Part shown: positions 43,615 through 54,213 of the stretch, piece by piece
Position numbering within the stretch: the stretch's first letter is position 1
Layout: the number at the start of each line of letters is the position of its first letter
Source: Fragum whitleyi
Taxonomy: Eukaryota; Mollusca; Bivalvia; Cardiida; Cardiidae
Assembly (NCBI GenBank): GCA_948146395.1
Contig: OX411554.1
Coordinates: forward strand, 40,381,687 to 40,445,686
Reading direction: 5' to 3'
Length of the DNA: 64,000 nt
The notes under the pieces: model-generated
Databases searched by the model: none
What the model was told of the DNA's origin: nothing
Seen by the model: only the letters and a program-made list of their open reading frames with translations
Position numbers and translations under genes: made by a program

Positions 43615-44065
43615 TTGGCTTTATCAATCTGAAAATTAATCGGATTAATTGTCCTGATATTTCTGTCAATTTCGAAATTTGGTCAAGTGGAATGAAAAAC
43701 TAGTTCACAAGGCTATTTCTAAGAAAAACCTTGTAGACTCACCAGAGGCCATATTTTTGGCTTTATAAACCTGAAAATTTGATGGCTTATCTTTGTGAAA
43801 TCTCAGTCGTGTTCAAAATTGGGTCACGTAGGATAAAAAAAATAGGTTAAAATGTGAAATCTTAGAAAACCCTTGTAGACACTGTAGAGACTATACATGT
43901 ATTATAGCTCAATCAATATGAAATTTTGTTTAAATGATTGTGTTCATGAAATCCCAGACAAGATTGAAAAGGGTTCAATTTGAGTGATAAATGTGATCAA
44001 GTGGTCGGATCAAATACAGTTAACTCAGGTGAGTGACTAAGGGTCATAGTGGCCCCTCTTGATAA
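43615..44065 (+). repeat. Mollusc-type ~148-bp degenerate tandem element, three units and terminal tail
   Basis: AACCTTGTAGACTCACCAGA at 43729 recurs as CCCTTGTAGACACTGTAGAG at 43878. GAAATCTCAGTCGTGTTCAA and GAAATCCCAGACAAGATTGA also recur. It ends AACTCAGGTGAGTGACTAAG, GGTCATAGTGGCCCCTCTTG. This layout is a familiar bivalve repeat (recalled, not searched). Confidence 0.72.
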
Positions 44066-44084
44066 AGCAAGCCATTTGCTTCCT

Positions 44085-44283
44085 GAAGACACATAAGTTG
44101 GTAAATTGTATAAATTTGCGGTAATAAATATCGCAAATTTTGTCCAATATTAGACGAACTTTGCATATTATATTACCCCCCTTAATTTCACTCAAAACAC
44201 GCTCCTCCAACTCAAATAATTTCAGTTTGTATTTACTCCAAAATCTTTAAACGTGTTACCCGCATGATGTTATTACATGTAAC
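44085..44283 (+). mobile_element. MITE-A 3' fragment
   Basis: TGCGGTAATAAATATCGCAA, TTACCCCCCTTAATTTCACT, TCAAAACACGCTCCTCCAAC and GATGTTATTACATGTAACTG. Confidence 0.75.
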
Positions 44284-44749
44284 TGTGCGAATCACTGTTT
44301 TCTGTTGATGCATAGTTCAGATTGTTACATATTTTATATTTAGTGTAAAATATTTATAGTTCAAATCATTACTGTAACGCTTTTGAAACTGACTGCGATA
44401 ATGAATAATCAAGCTTAATTAAAAAGTCTAGCGGGAAAATAAGGCTATATTGAGTTTTGCGTCTGTTATAAATACCAGTGTAATAAAAAAATGAATTTTT
44501 GAACGCGTATTTGATATTATATATGAAGTTCAATCTTTTTTGCAATAGATCGACAAATTCTGTAATGGCTTTGTCACTGTCTTAGTGTTACTTCACATCT
44601 TTACACCACGTTAATGAAAGCCTATCGCTTGATCCCTAATCGATATACAGAACTTATCCGTGACCTAAAAAATATGCATAGAATTGTCAACAAATGGTGA
44701 CACATATTAATGTTTGTACTTTTTGTGTATTATACTATTTAAAAAAAAA
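44284..44749. other. Unassigned DNA
   Basis: 44600-44715 resembles 15298-15420 (GATCCCTAATCGAT, TTATCCGTGACCT, TGGTGACACATAT). No gene was seen. Confidence 0.45.
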
Positions 44750-45060
44750 GTAGTAACATCGTGAAATTGACACTCATTTTTGATCAACACCACAACAAAA
44801 CACTGTCACTATGCTCTGTTCATTTATTCCAAACATTAACTAGGCTATTCAAAAAGTTTTAGTTTCAGTTTTTTAGCAGGTGTTGTTTTTTAAAGCCTCT
44901 GGTTGGTTCGCGAAGCCAAAGATAACAGATATGTGCGTGTTCTTTAAGGTAATAAGAAATAGCCTTTTTCGCCCAGTTATGTGAATTAGCGATATTGTAT
45001 TACCGCCTTTCCCTTTTTCTTTTTTTTTTCAAAACTTGCTCCTTCGACTCATTCAACTTC
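44750..45060 (+). mobile_element. MITE-A copy, diverged
   Basis: AGTAACATCGTGAAATTGAC, CATTTATTCCAAACATTAAC, GCCTCTGGTTGGTTCGCGAA and AACTTGCTCCTTCGACTCAT. The right terminus is lost. Confidence 0.72.
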
Positions 45061-45548
45061 ACTTTGTTCTCATCCGAAATGGTCCTTTTCATGAGATAAA
45101 CCATTCACAAGAAAGAACTTATTTTCTGTTGCATAAGCTGCCTAAGTCTTTTGCATTCCTCTTTCCTCTTTCAATTATATACTGTCTATCACAATCCATT
45201 CACACCTTTAATGCATGCACACACATTTCAATAAAAACAAACGAATATGTTCACATGTATAACTATCATAAGCCTTGTCCACTTTTCTCGTAAATAGCCT
45301 CCACATGTACCGCAGTCAAAAGTTTTACCAAAATTCAGTCCGTATACTATCGTAAACAGGACGCATTTCTCATGAAAAGACTTAGCCCATAGATATCTCA
45401 ATGCCTATCTTCCCGCCTGTGGACGACAAGAAAGGTACATTGGTCCATATTGATTTAAGTCATAAGCCTAAGTCATTTTTTTCGTGAAAGGGTAAGTCCA
45501 AATGCACAATACCATACATTAACATGACCTAATAGGTACAGTTCTTCA
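45061..45548. other. Unassigned DNA
   Basis: No feature was recognised. The 85-codon frame at 45036-45293 begins in a MITE-A remnant and has no family resemblance. Confidence 0.45.
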
Positions 45549-45718
45549 AGATACAATCAGACGTTTATAATTCCAATTATGTCAGCGAATTTGAGTTTTT
45601 TTTTTCTGGCTACATTTCTTTAAAATGATGAGTGCTTGGAATGAATTGAGCGCTAAGTGAGCGATTTAGAATGGTTTTGATTGAGATGAATGTTAATTTC
45701 ACGATATAGCGCACTGTA
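45549..45718 (-). mobile_element. MITE-A fragment, minus orientation
   Basis: CAGACGTTTATAATTCCAAT, GAGCGCTAAGTGAGCGATTT and AATTTCACGATATAGCGCAC. Confidence 0.75.
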
Positions 45719-45768
45719 CCAGTACCAACGAGGGGTACATTCTGTAAACAGAGTAGTTACAGCTACAA

Positions 45769-45961
45769 AACATCGAGAAATTGACAAGTTGAATGATTTT
45801 AAAATAAATAAAAGTAAAAAAATACCGTAGTTGATCAATTTCATTGAAATGTTGATAGTTTTCGGGGTTTTTTTAAATTCAATTCATTAAAGTTTCTGAA
45901 TGGTTTGATTTAGTATTTGAAGAGATTGATTGGGGCGTCGAGCAAGCATTTAAGAATGGTT
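45769..45961 (-). mobile_element. MITE-A fragment, minus orientation, cut by the TTAA element
   Basis: ACATCGAGAAATTGACAAGT, GAATGGTTTGATTTAGTATT and CATTTAAGAATGGT. The family sequence breaks at the TTAA that flanks the next element. Confidence 0.7.
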
Positions 45962-45965
45962 TTAA

Positions 45966-46733
45966 GGTGGCAATGGACAGCGGCATTTCGACTCTATAAA
46001 CCGGAAGTGGGATTTCTTTAATTTTACCGCTCTTTTTGAGCGTTGTTTAAAAAGACCGGTTTTCATTAGTTTCTGCTTATGGAAATAACGTAGAATAATG
46101 ATGGTAAAAGTTCCTAACCTAGCTTCTTTTTCACATTTGATATCAATTGAATGACTGGATCATTGAATTTAACAAAGAAAAAACGTTATAAGCGTCATTC
46201 AAATAAGAGGGGTTACCAGCAAGTAACGAAAATTTTCTTATTTGCATTGAAAGGTATACTGTTTTTTTTACCAAATAAAGGAAAAAAATGGTTATTAAAC
46301 ATGTCGGAAAATAAGAAAAATTCATTGGACAAATTTATCAAAAAATAGTTTTTTTTGTGGCATTGTTACCATTTAAAAATTACCGAAATAAAAGCTTTTT
46401 CAACTTTTGGGGGCACATTATGCAACAGTTATTGATTAAAGAGAAATTTCTTTTGCATTAGTCATTGTGTATAAATATTAGGTCTAACAACATGTATCTG
46501 TTTTATAGCTATCAGCTGGTACTGAACTTGTGCTAGACCAAAAGCGATTATAGACATTTTACTGAAAAATAGCCAGTACCATCCAAGGGCAAATAACTCT
46601 AGCGTGAAAACGAGCACGGATAGGTGCCTTCAAATTTTGACATAATGTCTAGACAATGCTAATCTACAACATATGTGAACAAGAAGAAAGTTCATTGGAC
46701 GGAAAAAAATGCCCCCATGTGTCCATTGCTACC
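45966..46733. mobile_element. 768-bp non-autonomous element with GGTgGCAATGGACA termini and TTAA flanks
   Basis: The left end GGTGGCAATGGACA is complementary, with one mismatch, to the right end TGTCCATTGCTACC. TTAA lies at 45962-45965 and 46734-46737. An inner pair (GGCATTGTTACCAT near 46360) suggests further internal inverted repeats. TTAA target duplication is the hallmark of piggyBac-type elements. Family assignment is inference because no transposase is present. Short AT-rich frames inside are not convincing. Confidence 0.75.
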
Positions 46734-46737
46734 TTAA

Positions 46738-48564
46738 TCTGGTATTTGATACTAGATCTGTTCCTAGTTCTGAGGCATTCACTTGGTTCTTAAGCGTTTA
46801 TTCTAGCTCCGATATCAATGCACCTAATTTTTGACGCAAACTTTCAGTGCAAGACACACTCTGAAAATGCCTAACATGATCGTGAGTTGCAAATATGTAA
46901 CATGATTAACATGAGCTCGAGTTGCAAATATGCAACGGATAAGGAAACAATCACCTGTATTTTAATCAATCTCGTCATTTTTTTTCATACGAATAATAAC
47001 ATCTCAAGTTCGCTTGTACTAATGATAATTATTTTTTACAGCATAGGAGTTAAATGTCACTTAAAAGAGGTTGCAAAGTGCTTGCATACACTTTCAGAAA
47101 ATCGAAACACATTTTCATGGAGACAAATATGAATTATTTTCAGATAGCAAACACAGTTCAAAAATGAAAACAAAGGAAACGTATCATTTAGATCTTTTAA
47201 TCTAAGAATAAATTCAAATAAACTGTATATGAACGAAATCAATTCTTAGGCATTTTCTTTTATATCGTTTAGCCATTTGTCTTATAAGGGGCGATTGACA
47301 CAAATCATAAACAGGACATCGCATATAAACGTTTGCGATCACAGAAAAAAAGAATTATTGGAGAGATATTGAAGTGCTCTTAACGTCAAATCGCTTTAGG
47401 GAAGACTTTTTTCCGGTTTATCAAATACATGCATTTTATAAAGACATCTCCCTTTTATTTTCCCCTATTTCGCATTGTCTAACAAACAATTTTTACACGG
47501 GTAGATGTATTTCGCCTTCAAAAATGTTTTAGAGAAACTCCTGAGAAAATATTTGAACTCATCCAGTAGAAAGCGAAATGAAATCTTTTTACTACAATCC
47601 GGTGCTAGTTTTTTAATAATCTAAAACATTTATTAATTTTTTTGACATCCCTCAATTATTGCAAATGACTTAATTTTGTAATCCATACCAAGTAAGTCAT
47701 GTGCAGTGCATGAAGGTTGTCCCAAAAATTCATGAAGGGTTTTGAATATTCAAAAATGAAGAAGGAAATACAGCGTCGGATGAAAGTAAAACTTTTAAAA
47801 TAACTATACACGTTCATTTGAGAAATGTTGATCCTATATACGTATTTAAAGGCAGGAGTGAAGGATTTAAGTAATGTACTCCCCAAAAGGCAAAGCCAAA
47901 ATAAGAAAATCATCAAATGGGCCCTTCTCTGTACAAACCAATAACTTTCAATTTTCATTGATTTTACACATGTTTAATTTTGATGTACCACTTATCTTAT
48001 ATAATCTTCTCTGATAAGTATTCCCTGTTTTTAAATTTAAAGACAGGCCTTTTTATTAAGTTCAGTGTTGTTAGAATCGAAACATTATAAGTACCCAATG
48101 CTTTCGTTTCCATCCTTTCACCTAATATGCTGTACATAACACTTTCTGTAAATTTTTCTGCATATAGAAGATATGTTTAGGCGTAAACAATTATTATAAC
48201 AATACGACAGAATAACTTCTAAAATCTCATGTTGAAGTTTGGGTAAATTCTTGGTTAAGCAGAAAACCAAGTTATAGAATTTTAAGCGTAGATTTTACGC
48301 AGCATCAAAAAAGATTGAAGGATTATGCTTAAAGTACACGTCTAAATTCTGATAAGATGCAAAATAAGTAGAAGCAATTCACGGGAAAAGAAACGTTTGG
48401 GAAGGTCAAATATTGACAGGAAATCGTTAAACGGGACAGCACTTTACTTCCGATAATAGAGAAGGCCATTCTGGGCAGAGATTTAGACCGATTTGGAACA
48501 ATATTTTGGTTGGATAGATCAATAAACTTTTGTTAGATCCTCGTAACATTGATTTATCATTCCG
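46738..48564. other. Unassigned AT-rich DNA (1.8 kb)
   Basis: TTGCAAATATG occurs twice, near 46887 and 46923, within GAGTTGCAAATATG repeats. No gene or TIR element was recognised. The 100-codon minus frame at 47656-47958 has no recognisable domain. Confidence 0.45.
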
Positions 48565-49002
48565 TACAGTGAGTTACATATAGCTAATAGTGAAATTGAC
48601 ATTCATCTCAATCAGAACCTATCTAAATCGCTCACTCAGCGCTCCATTTATTCATTCCAACCATTCAAAAAACGCTCAAAATGAATGAAAATTATGAGAT
48701 AAACAACTACCTTCAAAGTGAATAAAACAATAACCAAATCACAATTTCATTGACATAATTGAAATTTTAAGCGTCTGAATTGTACTTGAAGAAATAGGAA
48801 GGTATTTATAGAGCTATTATGCATATCTTATTAAAGGAAGGTAATACATATCGCTTAATTTGTTCATCCTGAACAAAATTAGCGATAAAGGATTACTTCC
48901 CTTAAATTTCACTCAATACTCGCTCCTCTCACCCATTCAACATCATTCCGAAATCATTCCCAAATCGTTCACCTTGTCAATGTCACGATGTTATTAACTG
49001 TA
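48565..49002 (+). mobile_element. MITE-A copy, full length
   Basis: ACAGTGAGTTACATATAGCT and AATAGTGAAATTGACATTCA (small insertion in the left terminus), TCTCCAAC-type middle, and GTCACGATGTTATTAACTGT. TA is at both edges. Confidence 0.9.
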
Positions 49003-51050
49003 CCTAGCTTTTGTGTCATTTTCTATGAATTAAAGTACATCTGTGTTCAGGATATGAATAAGTTATTTTTGATTCTATGGAAAAATAAACTATAAAACAG
49101 TATCAAACATGAGTGTGATTAGGTATTTAGTTTCAACACCCTATGATATAAAACGGTAATAATTTCATATTTTATAATTCAATATCGAAAATGTTAAAAA
49201 AGATCTCTGTGATGAAACTGATGGAAGCATGACGCGTTTCTAGAGATGCCATTCTCATGAACGGCGATCACGAAGCCGCTGCTCATTCGGAACATCGCTT
49301 GGCCTTTTCCGAAAATTGGAAAGTACCTCGGACGAAAGTGTAGTAATTTTAGGTCTTTTCCTATGTAATTCGGCTTCTGGTGTTACTTTGGTCAATATGC
49401 TTGAAGAAAAAAAAATCCTTTAATGCTTTCCGATCGTCTGTGGAGATCTTTTTGGCAAGTTGTAATTAAATAATTAAACGCAATATAACATCGCATTTTG
49501 TCATCAAGTTATTAAATGCCAAGTTTTAACTTTTCATTTATTTGTTTTCCGTAACGTCACCTTCAGTAACTTTTGTGACGTCATGTAAACCTACGAACGA
49601 AACGACGCAATTTCATGACTGTGTCCTTATCATTCCCGTGCTCTATTGCGTAGAATCGCCGTGGTTTCCCGATTGAGCCGCTGCTATATTTGCCAATTAC
49701 TCAACTTGGATTCAATAGATAAATTGGGTGATTAGGAAAAACCGAAATTGAAGCGGTGATCCCATGATTCATGCAAAATATTGGATTAATTACTAAAAAA
49801 AAATCAACAAAGTCCCACAACCTTTCGTAAGCACAACCCCCACAAACCACTTCAAATTTTGACAGTACTAAAAAGCATTGTGGAAAGTGATAGTTTAGTT
49901 TTAGTAGAAGGACAACGGTCCAGTATCGAACCAGGCTGTTTTTCATCAATACAGTGTATATACGAAAGTTTTGAGGAGATTTTGAACCAGTGAAGATACA
50001 TTTTTTAAACTGTTTAGACACATAGTTTGGAACCATGTAGAACAAGCACCACGTTGGCAAAAGTGATATTGTAGTCATAATTCGAATTAAGGTCGGATTA
50101 ATATTTCGTATCATGACATAAAGGAAATACTTGATACTTTTTTTATTTCTTAACACCATAATTGACTCTAACCTGTATTTTTGTGATAGAAAATGTACTC
50201 ACTCTTTATTGTTGCTTACGTCCGCCATCTTGAATGTGTCTACACCGGACACTTTTTTACTACACTGTAACAAGTATACGACGGTGATGTTGTTTAATTA
50301 AATAATTAATTCATTTAGTTAATATCACATGAAGGTCGATTGAGAAATCTAGTTCCAGAAAATAAGTTAAGTGCGAAAAGTCAGTGAAACTAGGGTCGAC
50401 ACTTTACGCACTTCCCATATGGTCCCTTTTCGCGTGACGGGTCACAAGTATATTATATATTTCGTGGTATAATTTGATATGATTTCATATGGGAAAGAAT
50501 AATTGGAAAAATATTGAAGTGCCCTTTACCTCACATGATAGTAAATTGAAGTATGGTTTAATTTCCGGTGTAGAAATATAGATGTCATAAGCAGAAATTT
50601 ATTTTTTCCACAGCGTAAACAAAACAAAAAATACAAATATAACGTTCGGTAGCAACTGAAATGTCGTAACTACAGATTATTTCGTCGATACGCTATGGTT
50701 GGAGAATTTGAGCTTTGCGTATCATTTCAACAGTTACATAGATTTTATTTAGCGTACACTCTGTCCAACCGGAGTCTTTGCTTGGCTCGCCAATGATTGA
50801 ATTCCACATGTTTTCAAAAAGATTCGATCATTTTAATTCGCTGAAAAATTGATTTAAATACTCAATAAACACTATTTTGATTTTGCAGCTTTTTTGTCAG
50901 CTTCCGGGGAAAGTAGTCCCATTCATACAGTGTGATTAGGTTTTAGTTTAATGCCTCCATGAAATCAACAAATACTCTCTACATCTCTTGATAGAATAAA
51001 AGATAGAGAAATTCTCAAAAACAGTGTTTCGCTACATTCTATGGCTTTAT
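49003..51050. other. Unassigned DNA (2 kb) with single foldback arms
   Basis: AGTGTGATTAGGTATTTAGT (49112) and AGTGTGATTAGGTTTTAGTT (50930) are single arms of the 22974 foldback family. A 152-codon minus-strand frame at 49701-50159 is the longest frame not explained by repeats. It reads as an AT-rich, hydrophobic composition with no recognised domain. I do not call it a gene. Confidence 0.45.
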
Positions 51051-51170
51051 GGGATCTATCATGAGAATTTGTTTGAGAAAAGTTGATCTTAACCGAGGAT
51101 AGAATAGAAATTTTATTAATCGAGCCTTAGACTCGGTTAAGATCAGCTTGTCTCAAACAAATTCTCATAG
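51051..51170. mobile_element. FB3 foldback element, uninterrupted
   Basis: ATGAGAATTTGTTTGAGA, AAGTTGATCTTAACCGAG and the loop pair back with CTCGGTTAAGATCAGCTTG and TCTCAAACAAATTCTCAT. Confidence 0.85.
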
Positions 51171-51177
51171 CAGAGTT

Positions 51178-51472
51178 TAAGATGACGAGTTAAATAAATT
51201 CAGTATTTTATTAGCACAAATTTGATGGTCTATTTATAATATGACCAAAACTTTTGCGATAAGTAGACAAAATTCCAGAATTCATCTATTAAATTTTTTC
51301 CGCGTAACATATAATCTTCTCCATTTTGATGTCACAATCACAACAACAAGATAGCGCTGCCTTACGTTTTAAGCTCATTTGCATAGTTATTCCACTAGTG
51401 TAATAACACCCATGTAATATCATACATATTCAACGGGGTTATTTCACTCCCGCGGCATAGGTCATGTTACAA
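51178..51472 (+). repeat. ~290-bp dispersed repeat, copy 2
   Basis: AAGATGACGAGTTAAATAAA, CTATTTATAATATGACC, CCACTAGTGTAATAACACCC and TCAACGGGGTTATTTCACTC match 39745-40035. Confidence 0.78.
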
Positions 51473-51849
51473 AATGTGATCTAAGACATGTGAAGACCTA
51501 CAACTAGAGTATCTTTGAAGGCTGTTCGTTATAAATGTAGAAGATAATGGATGGTATATGAGAAAAACCAACCGTAAAAGTCCAATTTGATTGAAAATAA
51601 TTTCATTGTCCTTTAAAGGTTTGGAAAGAAGTTATGGGATTGACAACGTTTTAAAAAACAGCATACATACAACACAAAAATAAACTGCTAGCATCTTTAG
51701 CTAACCACGAAGTCAATGTTTCTGTAAATAATTTGTTTGTTTCTTAGTATGTTAACTAACGACCCATTCAGGAACAACTAGGGTGATGCAAAAATGGAGA
51801 GGGGCCTCGATGAGCGGTTTCGTCGATTGATTGAAGGCGCAGGTATAGT
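51473..51849. other. Unassigned DNA
   Basis: Nothing recognised. Confidence 0.4.
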
Positions 51850-52115
51850 TAATAACCCTATGAAATTGATTCATCACAATCAATACAATTTTGAATCGCA
51901 CACTCAGGGCCCCATCCATTCACTCCAAACATTCACCCAAACCATTGAAAAAACGCTCCTAAAGCACCAAAAGGATAAGAAAAACACTTCATTCAAAGTA
52001 AATGTAATTAAAAAATCTCGATTTCACTGACATTATCAACGTCTTTAAGAAACATGAAGCTCTTTAGAGAACTTTTATGCGTTTTTTTATTAAAGGGGGT
52101 TATAGATATCACTTA
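51850..52115 (+). mobile_element. MITE-A copy, degraded and 3' truncated
   Basis: ATGAAATTGATTCATCACAA, CACTCCAAACATTCACCCAA, AATCTCGATTTCACTGACAT and ATTAAAGGGGGTTATAGATA. Confidence 0.72.
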
Positions 52116-52200
52116 ATTTGCCTTTCTTTGTCTGATAAACCAACTTTTGTAAGTATCCACATTCATCATCAAATTTGTTGTTAATTTCTATATGAATTTT

Positions 52201-52623
52201 ACAGTTAACAACATCGTGAAATACACAAGATGAATTGTGTAATGAAATTGAACGAGGGTGTGGAGCGAGTTTTGAGTGATTTTAATGGGGGTAGTCCTTT
52301 ATCGCAGTTTTTGTCCAGATGAACAAAATAAGCGATATTTGCTACCTCCCTTTAATAAATATGCTTACAATTTCCATGAATAGCTTCCTATTTCTTCAAG
52401 AAACTATTAGACGCTTACAATTTGAACTATTTAAGAGAAATCGCGATTTTTTAACTGGCTTATTTTTATTTTGAATGACGTTGTTGATTCTATCTATTTC
52501 AGTGAATTTATGGCGCTTTTGAATGGTTTGTGTTAGTGCTTGGAATGAATGAATGAAGCGCTGATAGAATGACTAGGAATGGTATTGATCGAGATGAATC
52601 TCAATTTCTGGATGTTGTTAACT
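52201..52623 (-). mobile_element. MITE-A copy, full length, minus orientation
   Basis: ACAGTTAACAACATCGTGAA to CAATTTCTGGATGTTGTTAA. The central palindrome AAAATAAGCGATATTTGCTA, CCTCCCTTTAATAA is present. Confidence 0.9.
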
Positions 52624-53633
52624 ACATTTCTAGCATTTAATGAGACCAAGATGTCAAACCCTTATTTTTGGAAAATAATGAGAATGTGTTGGGACGAGTT
52701 CGTACGTAGAACCTCCGTTATTCTCATTCTCAATCCTCTTATAAAGCCTGACCCGTTTTAAATTTCCGATATGACTTTGGAAAGCTATCCCTTTTTACCT
52801 ATTTAAATGTTTTTTCTAAACCATCTGAAATGTTAAGGTTAGTTGGTGAATAAGTTTCACCATGGCAAAATTCGAAAAATAAACGGATTTCGTATTTTGG
52901 TGCTGACGGTTCATATTCCTCCGAAGAAAAAGTCTTAGTCTTAGTGTCCATAAATAACTCTTTCAACGATGTTTAGAATTTTACAATAGATAACGGATTT
53001 GTGTCGCATTTACTTTGGCCAAGACATCTCAAATACAGCTTCAGCCCCCCCCCCCCCCTCCCTGAGCATACATTTGTTGCTATGGTATCGAAATTTAAGG
53101 CCGCTAAACATATTTTTGCAAAAAATAATAACATTTATGCACTTCGTAGATAATGAACTGCACAAGCAAGAAAAAATACACAGAATAAGCTAGAAGTGTT
53201 AGGCTCATTGTACGAATTTGTGAATCATCTCTGGTATTGCTCCAGATGTTACTTTTAAAAACTTATACTTCATAGTATAGATTGCTACTTTGGAAGTGAA
53301 TGTGCACTTTGAGTTTCAAATAGATAATATGAATCAAAGAGAAAAATGAGAAAATATTTACTCCTCTAACGCCCACACCATCAGTGCTAAAAGCATCTGC
53401 AAAACTCGACATTTCATATATTCAATAACAACTGAGTTCAATTAGGCATTAAGGATTATTTTAACGACAGAACACTTGATCAATTTCGTGAGTCGATAGA
53501 ACCTTTCAATTAAGGAAAACAAAACAATTCAAAGCAAATGACGATTTTCCGGTAACCGGTTATTTACTCATTATGTTGTTACAGTGTCGTTATGTTCATT
53601 CCTATAGAACTTAAGATAATCGAAAACCTATCC
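52624..53633. other. Unassigned DNA with one poly-C tract
   Basis: A C run (about 14) lies at 53045-53058. No gene was recognised. Confidence 0.45.
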
Positions 53634-53760
53634 TTCGTTCGGGATAACAAATCGCGGCAGACTGTGTGAAAATAATACCCCGCTTTGCACGCAAGTGCAC
53701 TTGTAAGGATGGATATTAATTTGCAAACAGTCTGCCACATTTTGCTACCTAGCCCTGCGT
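53634..53760. mobile_element. FB1 foldback element, diverged
   Basis: GGCAGACTGT, CCCCGCTTTGCACGCAAGTG and ACAGTCTGCC with flanking GGATAACAAAT / ATTTTGCTACC form an imperfect hairpin ending CCCTGCGTTAA. Confidence 0.7.
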
Positions 53761-53791
53761 TAATGTAAGTAAAGCGCCAGAGAAAGTTAGC

Positions 53792-54200
53792 TACAGTTAA
53801 CAACGTCGTGAATTTGACATTCAACTACATCAAAACCTTTCCAAAACACTCGCTCAGCGCTCAATTCATTTATTTCAAACACTCACTTAAACTATTCAAA
53901 AAAACGCTCTAAACTCACCGAAAAAAAGATAGAATCAGCGACGTCGTTCAAAATTGTTACAGACAGGAAAAATTGCGCTTTCATTGATAAAATTGAAACT
54001 GAAAGCGTCTGATAGGTTCTTGAAGAAATAGGAAGCTATCTATATCACTTGTTTGCATGTTCTATTAAAGGGAGGTAATGAATGAGATTGAGTTACCTCC
54101 CTTAAAATTCAACAAAACCTCGCTCTTTGCGCTCATTCAATTTTTTTTTCCAAACTCATTTTAGACTCATTCACCTTGTCAATTTCACGCTTTCGTTAAC
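53792..54200 (+). mobile_element. MITE-A copy abutting the 3.13-kb foldback
   Basis: ACAGTTAACAACGTCGTGAA to TTTCACGCTTTCGTTAAC. The central palindrome is shortened to AAAGGGAGGTAATGAATGAG, ATTGAGTTACCTCCCTT. Confidence 0.88.
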
Positions 54201-54213
54201 AATCGCTTCCTTA

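Noticed and set aside
49701..50159. 152-codon minus-strand frame, longest not explained by a recognised repeat
   Set aside because: No recognised domain, hydrophobic composition typical of AT-rich random frames, no neighbouring exon or splice evidence. A transcript or homolog search would be decisive.
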